Shown piece by piece: positions 34,912 through 43,982 of a stretch of 64,000 bases of DNA. How positions within the stretch are numbered: the stretch's first letter is position 1; every line of letters starts with the position of its first letter. The notes beneath the pieces were generated by a model. The model searched no databases and had not been told where the DNA came from. It worked only from the letters and a program-made list of their open reading frames with translations. The stretch covers positions 496,001 through 560,000 of the forward strand of contig NZ_AP025509.1 of assembly GCF_024347615.1 (NCBI RefSeq), written 5' to 3'. Source of the stretch: Vibrio splendidus (GTDB taxonomy: Bacteria; Pseudomonadota; Gammaproteobacteria; Enterobacterales; Vibrionaceae). Made by a program: the position numbers and the translations under genes.

Positions 34912-35114
34912 AAGGAAATGCGGTGATGTTAATAATCGTATATAGAGGATCAGATCCATCAAATACAGACAGGTTTAGGTATATACTAGGAAGGATAGGC
35001 AGCAAAGGTACAAATCAGTATTCACGTTTGTTCAGTCTTTTTATCATTATTAATTCTGATGCAGTAGATATTTTTCTATCTCGTATGCATGACCAAGAAA
35101 GTAAGTACATTAAA

Positions 35115-36029
35115 ATGAACTTTAGTATTGAACAACTTCTCGCGTTTGTGACTGTCTATGAACAGCGGTCATTTAGCAAGGCGGCGGTAAAGCTTAACAA
35201 GCACAGAACGACCGTGGGTCAGGTGATTACAAACTTGGAAGATCACCTTGCAGTGAATCTTTTTGAAAGGGTCGGGCGCTCTGTTGAACCAACGGAGGAC
35301 GGGCACCTCCTTTATCACTATGCAAAACAGACGATTGAGCAAGCTCGTACTTTTGACAAAGTGGCGTTGAGCCTCTCTTATGGTGGGTTAGAGAAAATAA
35401 CAATCGCGTATTCTAGTTTCGTTCCACAACGTGTTTTGGTCGATATACGAAAACGACTTAAACACGATTTCCCAATGATGCGAGTGAACTTTCTGGTTAG
35501 GAATAAGAACGAAATTAAACAAGGAATACAAAGTGGGGAATATCACTTTGGACTTGTGAATGCTCACAATAGCCGAGCGATGCATAGTTTTGATTCTACT
35601 TTCCTTGGGCATTTTGAGTTCTATCCATTCGGACAAAAAGGGGGAGAACTCTCACATATCGATAAAGACGAAGTATTAGTCGCACTTAGGAACTCTAAAC
35701 AGTTCGTATTGAAGTCTCTGATTGACGAAGGTATGTCTGAAAAGATTATCGTGAGCTCTGACTATGAAGAGATCGATCAGCTTTCGTTAATGATCAAAAT
35801 GCTTGAAGAGGGTTTTGGATGGGCACTTCTTCCTAAGGCTTTTTTTACCGACTCTGAATTTTCAAAACATTCAATAGAGCCCATTCACTCTGCGCAAATG
35901 GTGGAAGGATTCAAATTTGGATTCGCGTTGTGGTGCCCGCACTCGAAGCAAGTCAGTGGTATCAAAGGCTCTTTAGTGTCTGTCATTAAAGAGTACCGCG
36001 AGCAACTTATTGATAGTTTTAAGTCGTGA
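35115..36029 (+). CDS. LysR family regulator of the adjacent efflux operon (inferred)
   Basis: The 304-aa product has the LysR helix-turn-helix (MNFSIEQLLAFVTVYEQRSFSKAAVKLNKHRTTVGQVITNLEDHLAVNLFERVGRSVEPT) and a C-terminal effector domain. The frame is open from 34923, but the LysR domain starts at the ATG at 35115; an ATG ten codons earlier (35085) is possible. It is divergent from the AaeXAB-like unit, the arrangement of AaeR with its operon. A trailing inverted repeat (GGCGCTAA/TTAGCACC, near 36050) may terminate it. Confidence 0.87.
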   Translation: MNFSIEQLLAFVTVYEQRSFSKAAVKLNKHRTTVGQVITNLEDHLAVNLFERVGRSVEPTEDGHLLYHYAKQTIEQARTFDKVALSLSYGGLEKITIAYSSFVPQRVLVDIRKRLKHDFPMMRVNFLVRNKNEIKQGIQSGEYHFGLVNAHNSRAMHSFDSTFLGHFEFYPFGQKGGELSHIDKDEVLVALRNSKQFVLKSLIDEGMSEKIIVSSDYEEIDQLSLMIKMLEEGFGWALLPKAFFTDSEFSKHSIEPIHSAQMVEGFKFGFALWCPHSKQVSGIKGSLVSVIKEYREQLIDSFKS

Positions 36030-36100
36030 AAATTTGAGATATTAAAAAGGCGCTAATTATTCATTAGCACCTTTGAGATTTTGTTCAGCTAAGAGAAGAA

Positions 36101-36658
36101 TTACTTCTTACGGCAGAACTCAGCGATTACGTACATTGATTGACCGCCGTTTGTTTTACCAGAAACAAGCTTAGGGTCGTCACCAACGCTGATGCCACGG
36201 ATAACAGTACCTTGCTTAATCACTTGGTTAGTACCTTTGATTGGCAGGTCTTTGATTACTGTTACGTCGTCACCTTTTTTAAGTTCAACGCCGTTCACAT
36301 CAAGAGGCTTGTCATCAGCAGACATGCCGATTTGTGCCCAAACTGATGTTTCTTCTTCAAGGTACATCATGTCTAGCGCGTCTTGAGCCCAGCTTTCAGA
36401 GTTCAGACGAGTAAGTTGACGCCATGCCATTACTTGAACTGGCGCTTCTTGGCTCCACATGCTGTCGCTTAGGCAACGCCAGTGGTTGATATCTTTTGGA
36501 TCGTCAATCTCACCAAGGCATTTGTCACATACCATGATGCCGTGATCCACTGTTACGTGGCTGTGTGGCGGTACTGCGTATGCAGTAAGAGAAGAATCAG
36601 AACCACATAGTTCACATTTAGATTGGCAGCGTTCTAGCATCGTAGCTTCAGAAGACAT
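36101..36658 (-). CDS. phnA: PhnA/YjdM family zinc-ribbon protein
   Basis: The 185-aa protein has an N-terminal zinc ribbon (CELCG ... CDKCL) and the PhnA C-terminal domain (LDVNGVELKKGDDVTVIKDLPIKGTNQVIKQGTVIRGI). Despite its name, PhnA of E. coli is not needed for phosphonate use, and the function is unclear. It stands alone here. Confidence 0.9.
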   Translation of the reverse strand: MSSEATMLERCQSKCELCGSDSSLTAYAVPPHSHVTVDHGIMVCDKCLGEIDDPKDINHWRCLSDSMWSQEAPVQVMAWRQLTRLNSESWAQDALDMMYLEEETSVWAQIGMSADDKPLDVNGVELKKGDDVTVIKDLPIKGTNQVIKQGTVIRGISVGDDPKLVSGKTNGGQSMYVIAEFCRKK

Positions 36659-36833
36659 AATGGACTCACATTTATTAGGTATTAAATTACGGGGCTATTA
36701 TCCACTTTATTTACAATAAAGAAAGAGGTCGTACGGTATTCTGTCTTGATTAATTTTAGCTGAGATCAACCATTTGTGTTTTAAGGTTCTATGCAAACGG
36801 TTAACTAGGGACGATGGGGTGTCGATAGATACA

Positions 36834-36862
36834 AAAATGCCAGCGGTTAGGCTGGCATTTGT
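36834..36862 (-). terminator. Terminator of the fadL-volA unit
   Basis: AAATGCCAGC and GCTGGCATTT form a 10-bp stem; read on the minus strand TTTTTGT follows. It lies just after the volA stop. Confidence 0.88.
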
Positions 36863-36879
36863 TTACTTGCAACTATTAC

Positions 36880-39318
36880 TTATTCTAAGAAGGAACCAGT
36901 AATGGATCCTGAAGTTAACGCGTTGTCGATCAAGAAGTCTACAGCTTGTGTCTGCATGCTTGCATGATGACCTGCGTCCAAAGGTGTTGGTGTAGTGGTA
37001 TCTTGCGGTAATACAAATGTACTATGCGCAGCAACATCACTGAACTTAACAAAGTCCTTCGCACCGTCAGGGGTCGTGTTACTCGAATCAACGACTGTTA
37101 GGCCAAGCTTCGTTGCCAACGGTGTGGTTCCCGCGAACGGAGCGTTTGCCACAGTGTTTGGTACTGTGTCATCACCTTGTACTTGCCCCATATAAATAGG
37201 CAGAACAGGTGAGCCAGAAGCAACTAGATAAGCAGCATTGGTAAATGGGTCAACAGTATCTAACACAGTTTGTGCAGCGTAAGCGAACTGTTGAAAAGCG
37301 GCTGTCATGGTTGCTTTCTGTGCTGCAGTCGCGTTTGCTTCAAACGTTTGGTAGCACTGCTTATTAGAAAGGCTTCCACAGTTTGCGGTTGCGAAACCTG
37401 CGTATTCAGTTGAAGCGCTCAATGCAACGCTGTGCTTAACTTGAGGACCAAACTCTGTAGAACCCAGTAGAAGGTTAGATATCTGACCGCCTGAGTTCTC
37501 TATAGCTGCTGCACTGAATGAGTAAAGCGAATTAGCTGCGACACTGCCGAGCGTACGGTTAGAGGCTGCAACTGCAGTCGTTCCAACAATACCGCCTAGT
37601 GAGTGACCTAGAAACTTAACTTGCGAGCCTTTGGTTAAATCAAAACCTTTAAGTGGTGACGCGCCTAACAATGTTGCTTGTGATGATACGGCTAAAGCCG
37701 CGCGTAAGCCCATTACATCAAGTGCACTTTGGCGTACGTTATCGCGAGCGACGGGTAAGTTCGCTAAGTTTAGATAAGCCAAAACGTCAGCGTTTGCCGA
37801 ACGAGTATCATCCAAACTACGTGTGCCGTGAATTGGAAGGTCAATTGCTAGAACCGCCGTATCATCTCCCACTAGGTTATAAGCAAAGGCATAAGCATTC
37901 TCTTTAGCTGAGGTAATGCCATGCTGATAGATGACAACGTTTTTTGGCGTTGCCCCTTTCTTAGTAAATAACAAGAACTCAACAGATTCTAATGATTTAA
38001 CTTGTGGAACTGGAGAGTATTTGGTGATTACTCTGTCACTATCAAGCGCAGAACCGTCAGCAAGCGTTAAGTTTAAGCCGATCAACTTAAGCTGCTCAGT
38101 TTGGCTTGTCGCTAATACGCTTGTATCTATGCCTGCAGTAACCAATTGAGCAGCCATATTTGCTTGTTCTGCGCTATCGCTCAAAGCATTTGAAACTTTA
38201 GCTAGGCTAGGCATGCCAGATTCAAAAGGTTGACTGTCCCATTCACTGCTACTTGTCTCGAGATAATGAGGAAGTTGCACAGCCCCTTGGGTTACATTGA
38301 CATCGGCACCTGAAATATCATACATCGCCTCGATGGCTGTTTTTGCTTCAGCAATCTTAGCCGCGTTGCCACCACCGATATACTTATCAAAATCGGTGTC
38401 ATTGGTAAGTGCATCTTTGAAAGGTTCTGACGTTCCAAACTGCATTACGTATGCTGTTGAAAGGTCGACAGAATTAGGGTTTGCACTGCCTTTCCAGACA
38501 CCATTAAGGTTTGCAGATGCTAATCCTGTTGCGGTTGCAGCCTTTGTTGCGAAAAGAGAGCTGCCAACCGATTCGGTTGTAAACCACGTCGAATAGATGA
38601 TGTCTTTGCTATCAAGGCTAACCTTGCCGGCTGCATTAGCCCCTGCAAAGATTGTCTCTACACCCTGAGTTACCTTCTGCGCTTGAGCAAGGCTACCTTC
38701 GGTGTAAGTTACCGCACTTGATTTCAGCGCAGCGTAACTTGCCGACATGCCAACAGGATCGCCATTAACGTCCGTTAGTTCATTGGAAAGCGCCAATACG
38801 TATTCACTTGAAGCATCAAGAGAGTCTTTGAATACGATCGTGAAGGTGTCGGTTGAAGCACTAGACAGAACATTAAAATGAGTGCCTTGTGCCAATACGC
38901 CAGTAACAGTTGGTGCTGTGTCTGAAGTCAGCGAACCACTAAGCTTTAATAGGTAAACCCCACCAGTAGCTACGCCGTCAGCTAAGCCAGTACCTTCAAA
39001 GTTCATGATGATTGGCATCGAAGTTGACCAACCATCCATTGTATTCATTGCTGCAATAGGGTTGGTTAATGAACCATCACCACCGGTCGGCAAGCCAAGT
39101 GTACCGTCGGTAGCATCCATCAACGCGAAACTAGGAAGAGGAACAGCAATATCAGCACCCGTTAATTGAAACTTGATGCTCGTCGCTTGTGCGAGTGAAT
39201 CTTGAATGTATTGCTCATATTGAATCGCTGTTGAAGCACCTGAACTCGAAGAGTCATCACCACAACCAGCAAGAAACATTGCTGAAGCGAGCAGCGAAAC
39301 ATTAAATAACTTTTTCAT
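36880..39318 (-). CDS. volA: VolA/Pla-1 family surface lysophospholipase lipoprotein
   Basis: The 812-aa protein starts with a lipoprotein signal (lipobox LAGC, then GDDSSSSGAS) and has a C-terminal alpha/beta-hydrolase with the nucleophile elbow FLGHSLGGIVG (Ser573). In V. cholerae VolA is a surface-exposed lysophospholipase that releases fatty acids for uptake by a neighbouring FadL. Here fadL lies 13 bases upstream in the same orientation, repeating that pairing. The linker is Ser/Gly-rich. Confidence 0.9.
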   Translation of the reverse strand: MKKLFNVSLLASAMFLAGCGDDSSSSGASTAIQYEQYIQDSLAQATSIKFQLTGADIAVPLPSFALMDATDGTLGLPTGGDGSLTNPIAAMNTMDGWSTSMPIIMNFEGTGLADGVATGGVYLLKLSGSLTSDTAPTVTGVLAQGTHFNVLSSASTDTFTIVFKDSLDASSEYVLALSNELTDVNGDPVGMSASYAALKSSAVTYTEGSLAQAQKVTQGVETIFAGANAAGKVSLDSKDIIYSTWFTTESVGSSLFATKAATATGLASANLNGVWKGSANPNSVDLSTAYVMQFGTSEPFKDALTNDTDFDKYIGGGNAAKIAEAKTAIEAMYDISGADVNVTQGAVQLPHYLETSSSEWDSQPFESGMPSLAKVSNALSDSAEQANMAAQLVTAGIDTSVLATSQTEQLKLIGLNLTLADGSALDSDRVITKYSPVPQVKSLESVEFLLFTKKGATPKNVVIYQHGITSAKENAYAFAYNLVGDDTAVLAIDLPIHGTRSLDDTRSANADVLAYLNLANLPVARDNVRQSALDVMGLRAALAVSSQATLLGASPLKGFDLTKGSQVKFLGHSLGGIVGTTAVAASNRTLGSVAANSLYSFSAAAIENSGGQISNLLLGSTEFGPQVKHSVALSASTEYAGFATANCGSLSNKQCYQTFEANATAAQKATMTAAFQQFAYAAQTVLDTVDPFTNAAYLVASGSPVLPIYMGQVQGDDTVPNTVANAPFAGTTPLATKLGLTVVDSSNTTPDGAKDFVKFSDVAAHSTFVLPQDTTTPTPLDAGHHASMQTQAVDFLIDNALTSGSITGSFLE

Positions 39319-39331
39319 GTTTTAATTCCGT

Positions 39332-40591
39332 TTAGTTGAAGGTGTAGTTCATTTGAATTGCAGATAGGTAAGCGACTGCATCACCAGAGAATTCAAGTTC
39401 CTGACCAAGTTCATTGGTTTCAGTGAAATCACCTTCTTTACTTTGAACAAGAGCGAAACCAGCATCGATTGAAAGGTTAGGGCTGTATTGATATGTCAAA
39501 CCTGCGCTGTACCAGAAACGATCGCTATCTGGAATACTCAATGTCGCTTCACCAGCTTGCTCGTCATAAGCTAAACCAGCTCTTAAGGTCCATTCTTGGT
39601 TTAACTGGTAAGTTGCACCCAGTGAGTAACGGTTATTGTCGTCGTAGTCTTCGGTCTTTTTAAAACACTCGCCATTTGCGCAATCTGAACTCGTCGCTTT
39701 AAGTTCTTTAAAGCTACTCCATCCAGTTTGTTGCCAGCCGTAGTGAATTGCCCATTGGTCGGTCAATTGGTGGAAAGCTGAAATTTCAATAATTGAAGGC
39801 AACGTGATTTTTAGACGGCCTGTTGTTGTCGTAGCACTACCTTGCACGATGCTGCCCGTGTAATCAGTAAAGTCACCATCATCAAAGTCGAGGTCTACCT
39901 CTGAACGATAAGCAATAGAGAATCGGTTGTTTTCATTCAGTTCATATAACGCACCTACGTTCCAACCAAATGCAAATGTTTCACCTGTCATGCTGATCAG
40001 TTTTGTAGAGGCAGAGTCACCAGTAATGTTAGAGATAGAGCCTTGGTGACGATTAAGTTCAGCTTCTGCGTAAACAAGGTTTGCACCCGCACCGACACTA
40101 AATTGATCATTAATACGATACGCGACATTAGGGTTTACGTTTACTGATATCAGTGAAGTATCACCAGCAAGATCACCCGCATAAATATCATCTGGGTAAT
40201 CGGTAGCAACTCCATAGTTAGAGAACATACCGATACCCCAAGCCCATTTATCGTTGATTGGGCTGATGTAGTAAGCAGCAGGAACGACTTGCAGTGGCGC
40301 TACGTCTTTGGATACTTGGCTCTGTCCGCCTGAACCTGGAACATTGTTTTGAGTAATATCCACCTCTGGATCAACGATAGAAACCGCGCCTGAAAATTGG
40401 GCTGTATCAAATAGGGTCATTGCGGCGGGGTTTCTCGCTAGTACACTCGCGTTATCAGCTACAGCACCTTCACCTGAAAATGCGCGACCAAGACCTGAGG
40501 CAGAGTGCTCAGCAACTTGGAAACCAGCCGCAAGTGAATTACATGCAAATAGCACAGAAAGTGAAACGAGAGAGCGTTGTATTGTTTTCAT
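39332..40591 (-). CDS. fadL: FadL family outer-membrane fatty-acid channel
   Basis: The 419-aa precursor has a signal peptide (MKTIQRSLVSLSVLFACNSLAAG) followed by the FadL N terminus (FQVAEHSASGLGRAFSGEGAVADNASVLARNPAAMTLFD), and ends in Asn-Tyr-Thr-Phe-Asn like outer-membrane barrels. The ATG at 40591 has AGGAGG about 8 bases upstream, so the longer frame to 40639 is not used. It should import long-chain fatty acids; pairing with VolA suggests scavenging of host or environmental phospholipid. Confidence 0.92.
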   Translation of the reverse strand: MKTIQRSLVSLSVLFACNSLAAGFQVAEHSASGLGRAFSGEGAVADNASVLARNPAAMTLFDTAQFSGAVSIVDPEVDITQNNVPGSGGQSQVSKDVAPLQVVPAAYYISPINDKWAWGIGMFSNYGVATDYPDDIYAGDLAGDTSLISVNVNPNVAYRINDQFSVGAGANLVYAEAELNRHQGSISNITGDSASTKLISMTGETFAFGWNVGALYELNENNRFSIAYRSEVDLDFDDGDFTDYTGSIVQGSATTTTGRLKITLPSIIEISAFHQLTDQWAIHYGWQQTGWSSFKELKATSSDCANGECFKKTEDYDDNNRYSLGATYQLNQEWTLRAGLAYDEQAGEATLSIPDSDRFWYSAGLTYQYSPNLSIDAGFALVQSKEGDFTETNELGQELEFSGDAVAYLSAIQMNYTFN

Positions 40592-40947
40592 CCTTGACCC
40601 TCCTAGGGCATCAAATCTCATTCTTATTGTTGAAAACACACTGAGCGTTGTTGGTGTTTAAGCTCTAATGTAAATGGCATGTTAAATTCATGTTTAATAT
40701 AAAGTCAAAGAATGAGTTGTCATTTTGTGAAGTAATATTTTTAAGGGGCGGCACTCTAACACTAATAATATAACTATAATCAATGATTTATGGGTGGTTG
40801 GAGGTGTGACCAGAATGTTTATGTTAGGTGCTGGTATAAATAGTGTTCAACTGCTCAATATGTAACAACTTTGTTTATGTTTACCGTTAATCGCTAAATC
40901 GGCATAATATCGATTCATATTGATAGTCATTAAATTGGAATTAAAGT
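40592..40947. other. Intergenic control region between fadL and the site-2 protease gene
   Basis: The two genes diverge from here. I see an AT-rich stretch with a direct repeat (CATGTTAAATT, CATGTTTAAT at about 40679) and scattered -10-like motifs, but no operator I can name and no gene. Confidence 0.4.
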
Positions 40948-42030
40948 TTGGAATTACTCGCGATAGAGTTTCTTGGAAAACCACTTCGTTTAGAGGGGTC
41001 AATGGCAGGGTGGCAACAGTTGTATTGGGACAATACTTTGGTGTCCCAATTAGACGCAACCACAGATCAAGGTGATGCTCGAACCCATGCATTTACTCTG
41101 CGCGCAGGTGAAGAAACGTTGCAGTGTAACGTTGAGGCGACCGTTCAGTGGCAACCGTTTGAGATGACCTATAAAGCGACCGTGAATGGCCAAACCGTTA
41201 CCGAAGGCAATCGAAACACCAAAGATATTGAGCAACAAACCCCGGTTGTCGCACCAAAACCAGAGAAGCGTTTTAGCTTAATCGGGTTAGTTTCGCTGGG
41301 AATGAAAGCCCTCAAGAGTGCCAAGTTAATCAAGGTGGTACTTGCCTCTGCGAGTTTAGCCGCTTATTCGTGGCTATTTTCAATTCAGTTCGCTTTAGCC
41401 TTGATCGCTTGTTTAATGTTCCATGAATATGGCCACATCAGAGCAATGAAATACTTTGGAATGAAGACCAAGGGCATCTATTTAATACCGTTCCTTGGTG
41501 GCTTGGCGTTATCCGACGAAAAGATCAATACGCGCTGGCAAGATGTGGTTATCTCGATCATGGGACCATTGTTTGGCTTGATATTGTCATTGATATTTAT
41601 GGTGTTGTACTGGGCGACTGGCGAAATGTTCTTCGCTGGGCTTGCGGTATTTAACGCGTTATTAAACTTATTTAATCTATTACCGATTTTGCCTCTCGAT
41701 GGCGGACATGTACTAAAAAGTATCAGTTTCTCGATGAACAGTGTGCTTGGTATTGTCCTGTGTGTTGCGGCCGCTATTGCTGGCGTGGTACTGAGTTATC
41801 AGTTGAATTTGACCCTGTTTGGCTTCTTATTGATCATGGGCAGTGTGGAAATACTATTCGAATGGAAAGGGCGTCACCACAGTCACTTGTTGCCATTAGA
41901 CAAATACGGTCAAGTCGTGTCGTTTGTTTGGTATGTGGGTTTAGTGAGCAGTTTGATCGGTGTTATCTGGTATTTTGCATCTACTGGTGATCAGCTATTA
42001 AGCCTACCATTGCAAATTCTTGGTACTTAA
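40948..42030 (+). CDS. Site-2 protease family (M50) membrane metalloprotease
   Basis: The 360-aa protein has a zinc-binding HEYGH (159-163) in a membrane segment and the second motif LPLDGG (about 249-253), which together define site-2 proteases. About six membrane segments follow a roughly 110-residue N-terminal part that looks beta-rich and lies on the cytoplasmic side if the topology is normal. The start is a TTG at 40948. Substrate unknown; such enzymes cut membrane-bound anti-sigma factors or signal proteins. A terminator follows. Confidence 0.85.
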   Translation: MELLAIEFLGKPLRLEGSMAGWQQLYWDNTLVSQLDATTDQGDARTHAFTLRAGEETLQCNVEATVQWQPFEMTYKATVNGQTVTEGNRNTKDIEQQTPVVAPKPEKRFSLIGLVSLGMKALKSAKLIKVVLASASLAAYSWLFSIQFALALIACLMFHEYGHIRAMKYFGMKTKGIYLIPFLGGLALSDEKINTRWQDVVISIMGPLFGLILSLIFMVLYWATGEMFFAGLAVFNALLNLFNLLPILPLDGGHVLKSISFSMNSVLGIVLCVAAAIAGVVLSYQLNLTLFGFLLIMGSVEILFEWKGRHHSHLLPLDKYGQVVSFVWYVGLVSSLIGVIWYFASTGDQLLSLPLQILGT

Positions 42031-42045
42031 CAAGAATCAAAAACA

Positions 42046-42081
42046 AAAAAATGCCCTAACCAATATGGATAGGGCATTTTT
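42046..42081 (+). terminator. Bidirectional terminator
   Basis: AAAAATGCCCTA and TAGGGCATTTTT pair around a 12-base loop, between the convergent M50 and M48 protease genes. Confidence 0.88.
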
Positions 42082-42115
42082 GTATTCGAAGTTTAGCGTC
42101 TAAACAAATGTTAGA

Positions 42116-42904
42116 TTACGCTTTGCAATTTGGTCTTGGTGAACCCGATTGAGGTAACGTTTTTATCGTCGCCTGTAGATCTTTGATACGCGTACTGTGG
42201 GAAGGGTGCGTAGACAGCAATTCTGGCGGTTGGCTACCACCTGATGCTTTCGCCATGTTTTGCCACAAGTCGACGCTCTGTTTAGGATCGAACCCTGCCT
42301 GAGCCATATATTCTAAACCAACAACATCGGCTTCTGATTCCTGAGTTCGGCCATACGGTAGAATAACCCCATATTGAACACCTAAACCTAAGGCAGCCAT
42401 TGTCATGCCTTGGTACTGTTTGTATTCTGATGCGCCTAACGCGACGCTAGTAATAGATAAGCCAGTATTAGCGATTTGAGACTGAGATAGACGCTCATTA
42501 CTGTGGTCAGCGAGTACGTGAGCCACTTCGTGTCCGATAACCGTTGCGAGTTGGTCTTGATTGACCGCTACCTTAAGTAACCCTGTGTATACGCCAATCT
42601 TGCCACCCGGCAAAGCAAAGGCATTCACTTGGTCACTATTAAAAACAACAACTTCCCATTCACTAAAGCCTTGTTTTGGAATATGTTGAGTAATGCTATT
42701 TGCAACGCACTGTACATAAGCGTTTGTTTTCGCGTCTTTACTTATTGGCTGTTCTTTCTTCATTTGTTCAAAAGATTGCGCCCCAAGTTGAGACATGTCT
42801 TGATCAGAAAAAAGCAGTAATTGGTTTCTTCCTGTCGGGGAAGCGCTACATGCGGTTAGGCCTGCAAGTGTGAGAAGCGAGGCAAACTTCATCCATGACG
42901 TCAT
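42116..42904 (-). CDS. M48 family metalloprotease lipoprotein (LoiP/YcaL-like)
   Basis: The 262-aa protein has a lipobox (LTAC, Cys19), the zinc motif HEVAH (125-129) and the third ligand in ESEAD (about 189-193). Homologs such as LoiP and YcaL degrade damaged or stalled outer-membrane proteins in the periplasm. GAGGA stands 6 bases before the ATG at 42904; the longer frame to 43015 has no such signal. It faces the M50 protease gene tail to tail. Confidence 0.88.
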   Translation of the reverse strand: MTSWMKFASLLTLAGLTACSASPTGRNQLLLFSDQDMSQLGAQSFEQMKKEQPISKDAKTNAYVQCVANSITQHIPKQGFSEWEVVVFNSDQVNAFALPGGKIGVYTGLLKVAVNQDQLATVIGHEVAHVLADHSNERLSQSQIANTGLSITSVALGASEYKQYQGMTMAALGLGVQYGVILPYGRTQESEADVVGLEYMAQAGFDPKQSVDLWQNMAKASGGSQPPELLSTHPSHSTRIKDLQATIKTLPQSGSPRPNCKA

Positions 42905-43092
42905 ACAATATCCTCTGTGTATTCGGTTTTTATGCATGTTAACATCAACTTGCGTAATAACTAAGAGCTGTAAGAAAAGTATTGTATTTAAAAACATGGT
43001 TATCGTTAAAATCACTATTAACGATAATGAAGCTATTCACTTACTAATAAAGCGATTCACGCACTAATAAAGTCAATAATTAAGGAACCCAT

Positions 43093-43518
43093 ATGAGTAT
43101 TTGGAAAAAGCCCGTTGACCTAGATACCTTCAACGCGACCTCAAAAAACACCTTAATTGAGCACCTCAACATTGTTTACACAGAAGTAAACGACAATTCC
43201 TTAGTGGCAACCATGCCGGTTTGTCATTTTACGCACCAACCACTAGGCATGCTTCATGGCGGCGCATCGGTTGTGCTGGCTGAAACGCTTGGCTCATTGG
43301 CGGCTAATTTCTGCGTACCAGAAGGCTACTATTGCGTTGGATTAGATATCAACGCGAATCACGTAAGATCAATGCGTGAAGGCCATGTTATCGGTACTGC
43401 TGAACCTATTCACCTGGGTGTCTCTACCCAAGTATGGCAAATCAATATCACTGACGAGCGTCAACGCTTAGTTTGTACGAGTCGATTAACGATTGCCGTG
43501 AAGAAACATAAGCGATAA
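43093..43518 (+). CDS. menI: 1,4-dihydroxy-2-naphthoyl-CoA thioesterase (hotdog family)
   Basis: The 141-aa hotdog protein closely follows E. coli YdiI/MenI (SIWKKPVDLDTFNA, VATMPV, QPLGMLHGGASVVLAETLGSLAANFC, GLDINANHVRSMREG). MenI releases 1,4-dihydroxy-2-naphthoate in menaquinone synthesis. The Glu in LAETLG is the likely catalytic residue. Other acyl-CoA substrates are possible for this family. Confidence 0.85.
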   Translation: MSIWKKPVDLDTFNATSKNTLIEHLNIVYTEVNDNSLVATMPVCHFTHQPLGMLHGGASVVLAETLGSLAANFCVPEGYYCVGLDINANHVRSMREGHVIGTAEPIHLGVSTQVWQINITDERQRLVCTSRLTIAVKKHKR

Positions 43519-43594
43519 TAGAGTAGGCAGCAGTTAACTGTGTTCTATTTCGAAAATAGTAATTTGTATTTAAAAGAAGTAGCTAGAGAAACCG

Positions 43595-43828
43595 ATGGTT
43601 ATAACGTTTAAAAGTGGAAAAGTTATCGCAACCGCACATGAGCTGGTTGTTCGTTTAGATGGTGAACATAGAGTCACGCTGCAAGCGCAAGTTGATGCGA
43701 TTCAATTAATTGGAAAAGGGGCAAATGTCATTTCGGCGAATGGCTCTGAGTGCAAGTGGTCAATTAAATTAGATAATGAACAACAGCTTCGTGACATCGC
43801 CAATGAAATCGGCTGCGATGTGATGTAA
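43595..43828 (+). CDS. DUF3389-like small protein, 77 aa
   Basis: The short soluble protein (MVITFKSGKVIATAHELVVRLDGEHRVTLQAQVDAIQLIGKGANVISANGSECKWSIKLD) is predicted mostly beta-strand. I associate it with the DUF3389 family of Vibrionaceae, with limited confidence. It sits 76 bases after menI on the same strand. Confidence 0.6.
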   Translation: MVITFKSGKVIATAHELVVRLDGEHRVTLQAQVDAIQLIGKGANVISANGSECKWSIKLDNEQQLRDIANEIGCDVM

Positions 43829-43982
43829 CCGTATGCTGCAAAAGTACTTAGCCATTCTGTTTGAATAACATCTTGGGACGTCATACCCAATAATTCGCAA
43901 TAAAAACACGTCAGTAAGATTGATTTTATGTCTTAAAATAGGGAAACTGAATTCAATGTCCTTTGAATAAGTTTTCCTCTTT

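Noticed and set aside
34923..35114. 64-codon N-terminal extension of the LysR regulator
   Set aside because: The LysR DNA-binding domain begins at residue 65, and the extension has no LysR-like sequence.
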